Assembly (NCBI GenBank): GCA_018398765.1
Contig: JAHBMJ010000103.1
Span: 1 to 56,944, forward strand
DNA: 56,944 nucleotides
Direction: 5' to 3'
Source: Chromera velia
Taxonomy: Eukaryota; Sar; Chromeraceae
Under the pieces are notes generated by a model. The model was not told the DNA's origin, did no database searches, and saw only the letters and a list, made by a program, of their open reading frames with translations. How positions within the stretch are numbered: the stretch's first letter is position 1; every line of letters begins with the position of its first letter. Both the position numbers and the translations under genes were made by a program. Shown one piece after another: positions 12,104 through 27,900 of this stretch.

Positions 12104-13737
12104 GAGAGACAGAGAGAGACAGAGAGGGAGAGAGAGAGACAGAGAGAGACAGAGAGAGACAGAGAGAGACGAAGAGAGACGGAGAGAGACAGAGAGAGCG
12201 GAGACTGACTGCATGCGGATTTCAACGTCGTTCTTCATCCTCTCGCCGATGTCATTGAGGGTCTTCAGCTGGGACCGCCCGGTCTGATGGTCTCTGGCAG
12301 CGGTACGTTGGGGGGGAAAGTGCGGGGGGAGGTCGGAGGCTGTTGCTGCGGGGCCGAATGCGTCGGATGAGAGAGAGCGTTGGTGCACAAGGGGGGGGGA
12401 CACAGGAGGAGGTCGGATGACTTGAGAAGGGGCGTGGGCTGCAGCTGCCGTCTGGCCAGGGTCCTGCATGGGGGGGGGGGAGAAAAAGATAAGAAGGGAA
12501 AGGACAGGAGAGACAATTTCGTGCAATCTTCTGGCTGAAAGTCGGGGATTCGGGAAATGTAGGCGCGATGTGAGTTTATTCCTACACCTTTAGGCAAAGC
12601 TTTCTTTGCAAATCTGTGGCTTGCTTTCATAGATCTGGAAGAAAAAAAAGGGAGGAATGAAACACGTAAGGAGCAAATTGTGGGGAGTTTTTTTCTCTTG
12701 TTTTCTTTTCTTTTTGCTGACCTCCACCGAGGCTCTCCTCTCAGACTGGTTGAACTGATCGTATACGAGGGATCCTCTTCTGTCTCTTAGTTCTCCATTT
12801 CTGTCTCTCTCTTGAGTCGTTCCATCGCCCTCATCAAGGTCCGAGTTTCTCTCGTCTGTCGCCATCGTCCGGGCACGCAGGGGCGTGTCGGCCCCCCTTT
12901 CCAGCAGGTGTCCGGCAGTGAAGCCTCTGTGGAGATCCGTCGAGCCTTGACGCTGAAATTGAGGGGGGAGATCCCGTGCCCTCTGGGTGTGTTGCATGAT
13001 CGGCGGTCCGCCTGTGGGGAGGATCTGCACTCATTCATTCATTCATTTATTTCGATCTGAATGATTGAGTGCATGTGCTTGTCAAGGACGCAGTCAGTGG
13101 ATGCATCGACGGAGAGAGTGCATGGGAACCGCCCTTTGACTTCTGCATGTCTACCCTCTGAAGGCATGGGGAAAGACGGCAGAGGAAAAAGAAACGAGAA
13201 AAAGAAGACAAAGGGCAAAGCAAGGAGGTGGAAGCGCGACCTCGGAAGAAAAGGGAGGAACACTGACCGACATCAAAAGTGACAGGGATCGGGGGCACAG
13301 AAGTGAGAGAGAAATGTCAGATTTGTGCCCATCTGTCTCCAGCATAAAGTCTCTTTTTTCTCAGCCTTGTCCTCTGCTCTGAGTGCCTCTCTGAGTGCTT
13401 TAATGCCATCTTTCGTTCAAAATCCCACTCATTCAGCCTCTCTTTGGGTACCAACCTCATTGTAGAAGTTCTTGCTAGAGTTCTTGTTCACTTTTTCCAG
13501 TACTTCGCGAGACCAGTCAGGAGCACGAAGACCCTCAAAGCACTGATCGTCATGAAAAGCGCCCTGCTGCCCCTTGAAGTCTGCAGATGTTAATGAGTGC
13601 CAAAAGGGGGGGAAAGGGTCGGGGGGGGTTAAGGGGGGGTCTGTGTACTGTGGTTGGTGGAGGTTGAAACGGGGGCTGTTCTCCCCGACAGCAACTTTCC
13701 TCCCCCATCCCTGAGGACTGTTGTCGCCGACTTGCAT
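7729..13737 (-). CDS. ApiAP2-like DNA-binding protein gene, multi-exon, 3' end unresolved
   Basis: Supported exons in order: 13456-13737 (ATG at 13737), 12722-13024, 12210-12463, 10069-11046, then a second phase-consistent chain 9408-9538, 8510-8570, 8246-8307, 7912-8020 and 7729-7784. Exon 10069-11046 starts with a strand-helix part ending in KARELAMA, runs through a Pro/Gln-rich linker, and ends with [20 protein letters not shown] and GKRK, the first half of an AP2 domain. Both parts match the AP2 gene on the other strand. ApiAP2 proteins are apicomplexan/chromerid transcription factors that bind DNA through a three-strand, one-helix domain. I could not find the exon completing the last AP2 half between 10069 and 9538, so whether both exon chains belong to one gene is inference. 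Two large introns are filled with satellite DNA. Confidence 0.6.
8030..8060. repeat. (AGTC)n tract next to a splice acceptor
   Basis: About seven AGTC units lie immediately intronic of the acceptor used by the minus-strand exon 7912-8020. They are the same tetranucleotide as the GTCAGT donors of this gene. Confidence 0.8.
8925..9407. repeat. (ACTC)n tetranucleotide satellite, about 460 bp, intronic
   Basis: Tandem CACT/ACTC units with interspersed CGCA and TTCA variants recur in higher-order blocks. It ends in four GACT units next to the donor of exon 9408-9538. Because the unit is four bases and stop-free, all three plus-strand frames stay open as Thr-His-Ser-Leu repeats. The joined phase of the flanking minus-strand exons shows it is intronic. 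Confidence 0.9.
10069..12463 (-). repeat. Duplicated exon segment within the AP2 gene
   Basis: About 170 bases at 10290-10470 and 12285-12450 are close copies. Both encode a HAPSQ(I/V)IRPPP stretch followed by [17 protein letters not shown]. The copies lie in different exons of the same gene, so a Pro-rich linker was duplicated. A short block around GR(A/S)QLK is likewise shared by exons 9408-9538 and 12210-12463. Confidence 0.75.
11605..12209. repeat. (GAGAGACAGA)n purine satellite, intronic
   Basis: About 600 bases of GAGAGACAGAGAG and GAGAGACGG variants start directly after the donor GTCAGT of exon 12210-12463 on the minus strand. Long open frames on both strands through this stretch (Arg/Glu/Asp on plus, Leu/Ser on minus) follow from the repeat and are not genes. 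Confidence 0.9.
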
Positions 13738-14014
13738 AGCGGCTGAAGGTTGCTCAGTCTGGATATCTATATGGATATCTTAATTCGCATGCGCTTTTTT
13801 TTTTTTTTTTAATGAGCCACAAATGGGCCACAAACGCCCATGCATGCACTGCGCGGCGGCGGCCCGTACACACGTTTGCTCGCGTCTGACAAGAGACTAT
13901 CACAAGCAAATGGAAGCAATACGAGTCTCCATCTGAGTCCATCAGCCGTCGACCCAGTCTGTCGAGCAGTTGGCTACAGCAGTCTCCACCCCACGTGCTT
14001 TACAAGCTGCCAGG
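13738..14014. promoter_or_regulatory. Shared intergenic promoter between two divergent AP2 genes
   Basis: 277 bases separate the ATG at 13737 (minus) from the ATG at 14015 (plus). The interval holds a long T run near 13795-13810 and a GCATGC word with an overlapping TGCATGC near 13835-13850. TGCATGC is the kind of palindrome apicomplexan AP2 proteins are known to bind. Promoter function and autoregulation are inferred from the arrangement. Confidence 0.5.
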
Positions 14015-18473
<4,459 letters not shown>

Positions 18474-18619
18474 TCTAACCTTTACGTTTCGCGGACTCCA
18501 ATTTGTTGTGCTGTCCTTCCTGTGAGTCACACTGATTGCACTCAGTTGCTCACCTGTCTGACCTTCATGACCGTCTTACCCGCTTTCTCTCCCCCCCCCC
18601 CTCTCTCTCTGTTCCGATC

Positions 18620-18655
<36 letters not shown>

Positions 18656-18762
18656 AGTGTCCATTCTTTCTTTCGCCTCTGAAGATCGACTGAGCAAAGG
18701 GCTTGATGATGCTTGCTGCATGTTCATGATATTTCGGTGTTGAGAAGGCCATGCATGTTCAT

Positions 18763-18948
18763 GATATTTCGGTCTCTTCGCGGTAAGGGAGATTCTCCCC
18801 CAACACGAGATCGTGTACAGATGCGGGGGTGTTCCTCTCCCAGCCCCAGGTCCTTCAGCAAGGAATGAAGGGACAGGTTGCTCGTCAAGTTCGGTTCTGA
18901 GAAGGCCGTCTGGCTCCGCTGAGCGATCCACAAGGGGAAGCTGACTTC
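18763..18948 (+). pseudogene. Degenerate copy of the last SET exon
   Basis: The frame [19 protein letters not shown], then a Pro/Ser-rich tail ending in AGC TGA, mirrors the terminal exon at 18308-18473 ([19 protein letters not shown], same end). The copy has no AG acceptor directly before it: where the original has CTGCAG, the copy has CATGATAT. It is flanked by a duplicated TTCATGATATTTCGGT word at about 18722 and 18755. Either an exon duplicate that lost its acceptor or an alternative 3' exon with an unseen splice site. Confidence 0.7.
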
Positions 18949-19788
18949 TCCTCCTACCTTTTGTTTTTGCTGTTGCATTGCTTGCGCACAGGTGCAAGTC
19001 TGTCTGACCTGCGTAACTGTCTGACAATCTGTATGTGTTTTCTTGCGGTGCTGAGCACAGGTGCAAAGGCCCTTCTGACACTCCGCAGCATCTTCATGAT
19101 ATTGCGATGCTGATGAGTGGGGTGCTTTCAGTTTCGAGACCACCCGGAGGAGAAATGGGGTGTTCCCAAGTCTTTTTCTTTTCTGCATGTTAGATTTGAT
19201 GTTAACGGAAACACCTTCCGCATGCTTGTTTGCATGCTAAATGTGTCGTTAGGCCTTTCAAGGGGAGGGGGTACTCGAGAGAAGAGGAGAACAAGTGGCC
19301 TGACCCCTCGTTTTTGATATTTGTTCATGGTAGACATATTTATTTGTGCACTCAAAACAATCAGTTTGTGCATATAGAATCCTGCAGCTGTGCGAGTTGC
19401 ACTCTCCTGCGTTCATTCATTCCCTGTTTTATTTCCAGTTCTTCCTGTTCGTTGTGTTCATCCCTCCTTTTCTCTTTTATTCCTTCGTCCCTCTGTGTTT
19501 GCTGGTTTGCTTGATCCTTTCCTCTTTTTTTGCTGCGTGCCTGTCTGCCTGCCTTCCTCCATTTTGTGTGTGTGTGCAAGTTCTGTCTTCCCACTACACC
19601 ATGCACGGTAGACTCCAATCAACACTCCACTCCTTGTTTGGACGGGAGGCAGAAGAAGAGAACCAGCAGGGAGAGAGGGGGGGGGTTTCTTGTTGTAACC
19701 TGTAACAGAAAGGGAACAAAGAGAAGGCCTTGTCGAGAAGAGACAGGATGTGGAAGGGCGGAGAGGCAACCCTACAGTAGACCTGAGA
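18949..19788. other. No supported gene
   Basis: Mixed-composition sequence with short open frames on both strands, none with domains or convincing splice sites. A (GT)n tract lies just before it at about 18622-18652. Confidence 0.4.
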
Positions 19789-19948
19789 TGCAGATGCAGA
19801 TGCACTCCGTTTCCTGCCAAAGCTTCAGCGCTTCTTCGTAATCAGAGCTGACATCTTCCAACATCTTCAGACGCCCATTCAGCGCATTTTCGAACACTGC
19901 TACACAGCTGCAGTACCCTCCCACTGAGATCGCGCCAGTGTAAGAACG
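19789..19948 (-). CDS. Isolated candidate exon, helical, unknown gene
   Basis: After an acceptor ending CCTTTTAG near 19949, a minus-strand frame reads AISVGGYCSCVAVFENAL, then DYEEALKLWQETE. It could end at a donor CAG/GTCTAC near 19789. Its spacing of helices recalls TPR or PPR repeat proteins, but one repeat is too little to assign. No companion exon was found in the AT-rich sequence upstream. Confidence 0.3.
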
Positions 19949-19959
19949 AATCACTAAAA

Positions 19960-21562
19960 GGAAGGGGCGGAAGAAAGAGGGGGAGCTCTTCCGCCATCAC
20001 AGTGAAGAAAAATCTAGAAAAGAGAAAAGGAAGACAAAGAAATTAATACAGTCTGCAAGTCTTCGCTTTATCTTCTCTTCCCTGCTTCCCCCCTTGTTTG
20101 TTTGTTCGCTTTCTCTTTCTTTTCTTTTCATTGATTCCGATTATCTGAAGCACCTTTGCTTTGATGGGCATGCGATCTTCGATGGCGCCAAATTTTCTAC
20201 GCGATAGACAAAAACTGCAGTGACTGCATGAAGTGGGGCTGGGTGTTCAAAGGTCTCGGGTGTCTGCAGGGTTGTGAACGACTGAAGTGGGTCGATGACG
20301 GCTTGTTAGATTTGGCCCAATTTCTCCTAGAAGGTCTTCCGTTGGGGTATGCCGGGTTTCTGTGTGCTTGCATAGCGTGGCGTGTGCTTGCGTAAGCATA
20401 TAAGTTGACATCTGCCTTTCTTAGTGCTTAAGAATCGTGATTTGGCCAGTACTCAAGGCGCATGAAATCTGGCACGAAATACAAATGTACCGTCACTGTA
20501 CACGTGCACACGTACACATAAATCTGACTATTCAAATACTATTAAATCATAGGCTCAAATATTAACAAATTTTTTAGCCCACCGCCAACCGGGAATTTAG
20601 AGTGAAAAGGTGAAGGTTAAACCATATGCAAGACATATCTTGGTAAAACCTATAGGAATGTAGACAGGTTCCAACTTGAATTAAGAGGAAATTAAAGGAA
20701 TTTATGATTAAGATTTATATGTTCCGGGTTCTTCCGTGGTCCACTGCCAGGAGTAGGCTTACACCGTTTGATGGTTTAAGCTTAATCTAAGCCTAGCCTT
20801 ACCATACAGGAATTAGTAACAGGATTCTAAAGGAATTTAAAAACAGGAATTTAGAGGAATTTAGCAATTTTTCTAGCCATTTTAGCTATAATTTTTCTAA
20901 ACTTGCAGGATACATGCAGTCTATATATAATGCAGGCATCGGTGACCGGTACCACCGGCCAGCTTCATTTTTATTCAAAAATTTCTGAACAAAGTCTGCT
21001 CAGTAACCTCAGTTACAAAGGTAATTAGACGGATGAACTCTAAGATGAACCGGCATGCAGATAAAAGCTCTTTGACTACAGCTCAAACGGTTTTTGAACT
21101 GCCAGTGATGACAGCCGATAATCAAGCTAGAAATGATACTTGTTCTACGTCGCACTCACTCCAGCATGAATTGCATCAAAACTGTGGGAATGCGTGGTAC
21201 GTGCATAACTCTTTTCGTCTCTGTGACGGACCAACTAAAACATGTCCTTTCCATTCATCATGTTCAATGACCGAAGCGAGGTGAATGCCGGGCTGTCCTG
21301 TTGGCCTCCACCCTTAAATTCACACGGCATGACTGCCTTGAGAATAAGGAGAGATCCGGTATTTACAGCCAGTACTGGTTTGTGTCGATGCCATTTGGGC
21401 GCAATTCACATTTGTAGTGTCAATTTGCAAACATGAATTCAGTGCAACCTGCCCAGAAAGGACTGTTGGCTTGCGGCATGCATACTGTTGAGGTTCTTCC
21501 ATGCAGACCGACATGAACCCTCTTCGACTAAACAAAACTTGAACGAAGAGACAAGCTCTCTC
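19960..21562. other. Gene-free, AT-rich island at about 20400-21030
   Basis: No domain-bearing frame. From about 20500 the sequence is AT-rich with many GGAATTTA-type words (AGGAATTTA recurs around 20690-20870), which suggests decayed repetitive DNA. The frame at 21033-21284 (plus) has no recognisable features. Confidence 0.45.
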
Positions 21563-23872
21563 TTATCTCCCTCCCCCCCTCCCTCTCCCTCCCCGTGAAA
21601 ACCCCCCGCGAGAACCAGAACCTCCTCCGGAAAATCCCCCCCTACCCNNNNNNNNNNNNNNNNNNNNNNNNNNNNNNNNNNNNNNNNNNNNNNNNNNNNN
21701 NNNNNNNNNNNNNNNNNNNNNNNNNNNNNNNNNNNNNNNNNNNNNNNNNNNNNNNNNNNNNNNNNNNNNNNNNNNNNNNNNNNNNCATTACGGGGTCTCT
21801 TGGAAAAACCGCGGAACCCATCGTCCTCTGCCCCTCTTTTCATACCCCCACCGCGACCCGACCCACCCACTCGCCCAAAGCTCCCGCCCCCCCCTCCCCT
21901 TCCTCCTCTGCCCCTCATCCAGTTGGAACTTGAGGGATTGCGGCCTGACTTCAGGAGTCTCTGCTTCGTTGCCTCGTCCATCACGTCTCCTGGTCTGTCC
22001 CTCTGCTGATCCTTGTCGATCAGAGCCGGGAGCTCCGTCACGACTTCGATCACGTTGGGGGCCTGCAGGAAGGAAGGAGGGAAGGAAGGAAGGGAGGAAG
22101 GAAGGAAGGGAGGCCAATGGACGCGGAGGTCGTCACGTCAGTGCAGCATGTGACATGACACGGAGGGGAACTTCAGCAGGCGTTGACAGGTTCCTCCAGG
22201 CCATGCAAGACATACGAAGGGCATGCATGTATACATTTGTCGCGTCTGTCAGCATTCTCTGTCTTTCTCACTCGGTCTCAGCAAAAAAACGCAGTCGATC
22301 ACTTTCTTCTGCGAAGCGAAAGAGGAAAGAGAAAACAAGAAAGAGAGCATGACAGAATGGGAGCCGACTCATCAATTTTTCTTCTGTCTTAATTGAAGGA
22401 GGAGCATGAATGCAAGCAGGCTGGCTGATCTTTTTGACTCACAGCAGGGCTCTGATTGCCGAGTGCCTTCTCGATTGCGGCAACGAAATCCGGGCCGACG
22501 TCGAAGACGGCTCCTGATCGGTCAGCCATGATGCTCACGGCACTCAACTGAAAGTCATGCATACACAGGGGGGAAAGAAAGAACTGTCGCACGAACCTCA
22601 CATAAACCGTGAACTAAAAAGCAAGTTGGGGAATGATGGAAGGTCCGGAACGCGGTTTGGTGCACCAAAACGTCAATATCGAGATACAATAAGATCAATC
22701 TTTAGCAGTATTTTGCGATTTTAACAACTCAGCGAGGGACTTTGCATCAAACACGGAAGGGAAAGCACGACAAAAAAAAGAAGAAGAATACAGAGATGAA
22801 AAAGAAAGGAAAAAGGAGGTTTACAAGAGAGAGCAACTCGGTTTTCTTCTTTCTACAGGGAGGCATTGATTTGTTGGTTTCTCTGAGTGGTTCACTCACT
22901 GACCACCTGCGCGTTCTCCCTATCGAATCCTCCCAAGAGTCTGTCTACAGCGTTCCACACATACCCGGCAGCCCGCACCTCGGCACCGTTCTGCTTTCAA
23001 TTCAAGCGGGAAGAGGGGGGGCGTGGAGAAAGGGACCGAACGCACAGCCAGACAGATAAAGGGACTCTCAATGAAAATAGACAGATCACATACAAAACAC
23101 GAAGAGGCTGTGGAAGGACGGGAAAGATTCTGTGCAAACCTTTTCAGAAGTCACCCGAGGAATTTGTGCAACATGACCGCAATAGAAGCAAAACATTCAG
23201 GGATGTCGTCTTGCTCCTCATCCTCCCAGAGAGAGGAGAGGAGAGGGGAGGAGAGACTCACCCTCATTTTCATCTGGAAGGTCTTGAAGCCCTCCCTTCC
23301 AGTCAGAAGAGACCGAGCCTTCAGTTTAGAAGGATCGCTGTACCCGGCAAGTTCGCACAGACATCTTCGAAGTGCCCCATCGACACCTGTAAGGCAAGTA
23401 TAAGCACGATCAAATAGGGACTCACAATTGCAGAAATCTCCGTATGCGTACCGAACAAATAACGAGCACATGATCTCACTGTCCTGGTATGACGTGCAGA
23501 CAAGTCCCGTAGAGGACAATCTCCGAGACAAAGAGGTACACAGAACACGAGCAGATTTGCTCACTTCAGAGTGTCCCGCACTTTACGCTTTCTGCCTGTG
23601 TCTTTCCTCATGCCCCTGCACTGACCGTATTCGTCTGTGAGCATTTTGACTGCCGGATCGAACTTTGCCAGAGTCTCCTCAGGCAGATTGATTTCCTTCA
23701 AAGAGTCGACAACTGCAGCGGCGGTGCTTCCCATCAGCTGCTCTGGAAGAGGGGCGCCCACCCTCTCGAATCTCACACCCGTCTGGGCCTCGATGACTTC
23801 AAGAAAGAGAAGGTCCATATGGTTCACAAACGCTGCATGCATGCATGCTTGCATTCATCAGGCAGGCACACA

Positions 23873-23911
<39 letters not shown>

Positions 23912-24839
23912 TTTCATACACGTGTTGTTGATACTTGCTGCATGCATGCATGAATTCATCAGGCAGGCACACATACATGTATGTGTGTATTCATACACGT
24001 GTTGTTGATACATGCAGCCTTTCGAGGGAGCATAGATGTCAGTTTTCGTGTGCGCACGGGTTCCATCAAACCTCCCTCTGCATGTCGCAAACAACAGCCC
24101 CATGCAAACAGTGAATGACAGCAAAAAAACTGACTCAGGCAGGTTCCCTTCCTGAATGCTCTCCCCGTTCTTCCCGCTCTGTGCACGTATGTGTCCACAT
24201 CCTTCGGGGGTTTCAGTTGAATCACAAGCTCCACGTCGTCAACGTGCAGCCCTCTGGCAGCCACATCGGTGGCAACCAGGCAACGGAATCGGCCTTCTCT
24301 GCAAAGGAAGGAAAAAGACGGATGAGGACCAACCAATGCATTGGCAGACGGACAGAAAAAACGCACGCCCACAGAGAGCTACAGCCTCGTCTTCTTTCTC
24401 CATTTGCCTGGCTGAATAGCCCAGTAAAGTCTCCACTGTGAACACAAACTGGCATGAAACAGCTCATACGAGCTAAAAAAAAAAGAATTTGGGGGGGCAA
24501 TCGAGTAGCTCCTTGTGGCTATGCGAACGTAAAAGGCCGAAGCACAGCCAGACATGACTGAAAAAATGCGGTGAGGAAGACAATACCCGGAGTTGAACAG
24601 AAAGCAATGCTGACTTGAAGGCAGTCAGAGTTGTTTCACGTTGTGCTTGCGGAATGTCTCCGTGAAGAGCCTGGCAGTTGTCTCTGCACACAAGGGAAAA
24701 AAAGGGAAGGGAAGGGAAGGGAAGGGAAGGGAAGAAGTGAGAGATTTGAGGGAAAAGAATAATTTGAAACCGCGCCAGATGAAAGAACGAGGAGGGACTA
24801 GGAAAAGGGAACGCAGAAAAAGGACCCCCCCCACCCACC

Positions 24840-24918
<79 letters not shown>

Positions 24919-27900
24919 GGGGGGGGGGGGGGCCGGGGGGGGAGTGGCAACTCAACCCTGAGATCAAGGCAAACTTACTCCCTTTTTTCTCTGAATTTCC
25001 TGACCGAATAGATGAGAAGAGAGCAATGTCGTTTGCCTCCTGTTTCGTCTCTGTGAAGACAATGCAGCGTCCATGGAGACCTGCGTAGACCGTCAGGGCG
25101 TCCCCTAGAGTCTTCGCTCTCTCTGCGTAGGGAATCTGCAGCAAGAAGCAAACAAGACATCATGAGCGAAGCATCAATCAACCGCCAAGGAAAGCGTTGC
25201 CACCCGACCCTCTTTTTGCAATTTGCTTAATCGACGTCTCTCTGTTTGCTCACCTTCATTGCAAGGTGCTTGATCGAGGAGGATCCTCCCTTCGCGTTCT
25301 GTTCCCCAACCACGTCAATCGTCTTCATGTTGTCCTCCTTCATGAACCTGCATACACATGCAGGCATTCACACATGCACACACATGTATGCACATACGCG
25401 TAGGGGAGGTGAGGGGAAGACAGAGTCAGAGAGGCATCACAACAGAGAAGCAAACAGACACGCAGAGAGAAAGAGACAGGATAGAGAGCCACCCTCATAA
25501 GCAAGCAACCCACCGACCGAGAAGCGAGACCCTCAACCCAGTCAGGCAGGGTCGCGGTGAAGAGAAGAGTCTGGAACTCCTTTGCCCCCTTCTCGCCCTC
25601 CTCTTCCCCCTTCTCCTTCTCCCTTTCCTCCTGGATCCATCCGAAAATTTCCTCCACGTCCTCCTTGAAGCCCATGTCCAGCATCTGGTCGGCCTCGTCC
25701 AAAATCAACGCCCTCAACTTGCCAAACCTGCAGGGAGGCAGACACACACATACACAGTGAGGGAGCCATACGTAGTGAGAGTTGCCGGGAGATGATTCCT
25801 TTGCGTCCCCCCTGCAGACACGTACGTCCATACAGGGAATCGGAAGGAAAAACACCGAATTAAGCGCACTGTGCGAGGAAGAGTTGTTTTTGAATGACGG
25901 ATGTTTGTGTGTGTAAGTCAGGAGAGCATGCAAGGTTTCCAACAAAGGCAACACAGGAAGCGCAGGCGAGATCGGTCTGTCGTACTGACTTGAGGACTCC
26001 CTGCTCCCTCAAGTCCTTCACTCTCCCTGGAGTTCCCACAACGATGTCGATGCCGTCTCTGAGGGCCTGGCACTGCGGGCCCATGGCCGCTCCTCCGTAG
26101 ATGCAGAGCTGCTTGAAGCGGTCGACTGCGATGAGGTCAAATTCCTTGGAGACCTGCAAAGATCAGATGCCAGGCGAAAAGGAGAGAAAACGGTAGAAAC
26201 GGACGAAGATGGACGGACAGACAGACAGATGGACAGCCTGCAGAGAAAATGCCAGGAGAGAAAGAAAATAGGAAAGCGAAGAAAAGGAAGGGAAGGGAAA
26301 CGAACGCGCACGCACACGCACACACACCCCCACGCACACACTCTCACACGCACGGAAAGGGAGGGGGGGTGAAAGCCAGAGACGTCGACAGCCGCACCCC
26401 CCATCCAATCCCAGCCAGCCCAACCTACTCACCCACCCACCCACCTGCATTGCCAGCTCTCTTGTCGGCAGAAGGACAAGAACCTGAGGAGCCCTCCCCC
26501 TGAACGACGGAGGAGACACAGACAGGGAGAGAGAGGGGCAGGGAGGCAATCACAGGAATGAATCCGCAGATGGGCAGACCGATAAGAAAGCAAGTTAGGA
26601 GGCACGACGACAGAGCGGAAGGACGTTTTATTGCATGGTCCAAGAACACACGCACAATCCCTGCCTGCACCCCTTCCCCTCAAGGGCCGCCTCCATTCTT
26701 TCTCTTCCACGCTCTCCCTTCTCTTCCTCTCTGTTCTGTCCATCGCCCCTTCCCATCCCGGTCCCACACTCGACTGCCCACAGAGAGAGAGCTTGCATGA
26801 AAATTTCCCCATGTAACGACCATGCATCCCGACATGCACTAACCTCTTCCCCGTCTTGAACCTTCCTTTCGCGATCATCCGTTCCGCCAGAGGGAGAGCG
26901 AAGGACAGCGTCTGCAGAGGAGCAGGAAACCATGCAGAAGAGACGAGGCAAGGCGGGCAGAAGAAAGAAACATAAATGACGTGGAGGTACCTAAGTAAGG
27001 GAAAGTGGAAGGAAGGCACGCAGACATCCAAAAGAAGCGTGCAAAGGGGACAAAATGTACAAAGAAGGAGGGGTTCAGGAAAGAAAGCGTGACCGAGGCA
27101 CACCAATGACATCAGAGACAGGAAGCCACGAAGAGCCATGCCTCCGTCCCCGGAACAACTCCCGCCGCCCTCCGGTTCCTTCCCCCGCAGCCCCCCTTCC
27201 TCTACTTTCCTGCCGTCCCTTCAGATTGGACGCTCTCCTTAAAATTCCCTTCATCCCTCCCTCCAATCCTGTTCAGACCTCCTTTCTCGCACAGACCTTT
27301 CCAGTTCCTGCAAACAGACAGACCAGGAAACACACACAGGTTGAACAAAATACAGAATCAGCGAGTAGCTGTTGTTCGTGAACTCCAAATGGGACACCCG
27401 TCTACGTTCGGGATACACAAACGCATCTCTCATTCGTATCCAGACACCAGTTCGCCGCCCCTTTCACCCCATAAACACCGGATTTCCATTGAATCCCCTT
27501 CACTTGCACACCTGACCTGTACGGGCCCTCCCGATGACGTCATACTTGTCGTAGATGAGGTCAAAGGTCTTCTCCTGAATGGGGAAAAACCGCTCGATCC
27601 CTCTATCTGCAATCAGCAACACAGTGTGACGAATGCGAAGTGGCCCCTAGAATGAAAAAGCCGACAGTACACCCGGAGCAGCCGAGGCACTCACCTTTAA
27701 GCGCCTCCAGAGTTTCCGCGCTCACCTGCATATGACAGATAACAGGGAGAGAGTCAGAGACGCCTCTTTTCAGAGTGCCATTCAGAAGGGCAACACCGAT
27801 CCACCTACCCGGTAGTCTGCAATGAGGGGTCCGGCGCTGTCCTTCTTCTCCCCACTTGTTTCAGGCGCTTTCTTGGACTTCTTAATGGGGGAGCCTGCAG

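Noticed and set aside
11392-12526. Long open frames on both strands (up to 340 codons) across the GAGAGACAGA stretch
   Set aside because: The frames follow the repeat period; composition is almost only Arg/Glu/Asp/Thr or Leu/Ser. The flanking minus exons splice across it in phase.
21439-22053. 204-codon minus-strand protein running through the N gap to 21439
   Set aside because: The frame after the gap is an accident of the placeholder length; another frame continues the RGG tail and stops at 21563.
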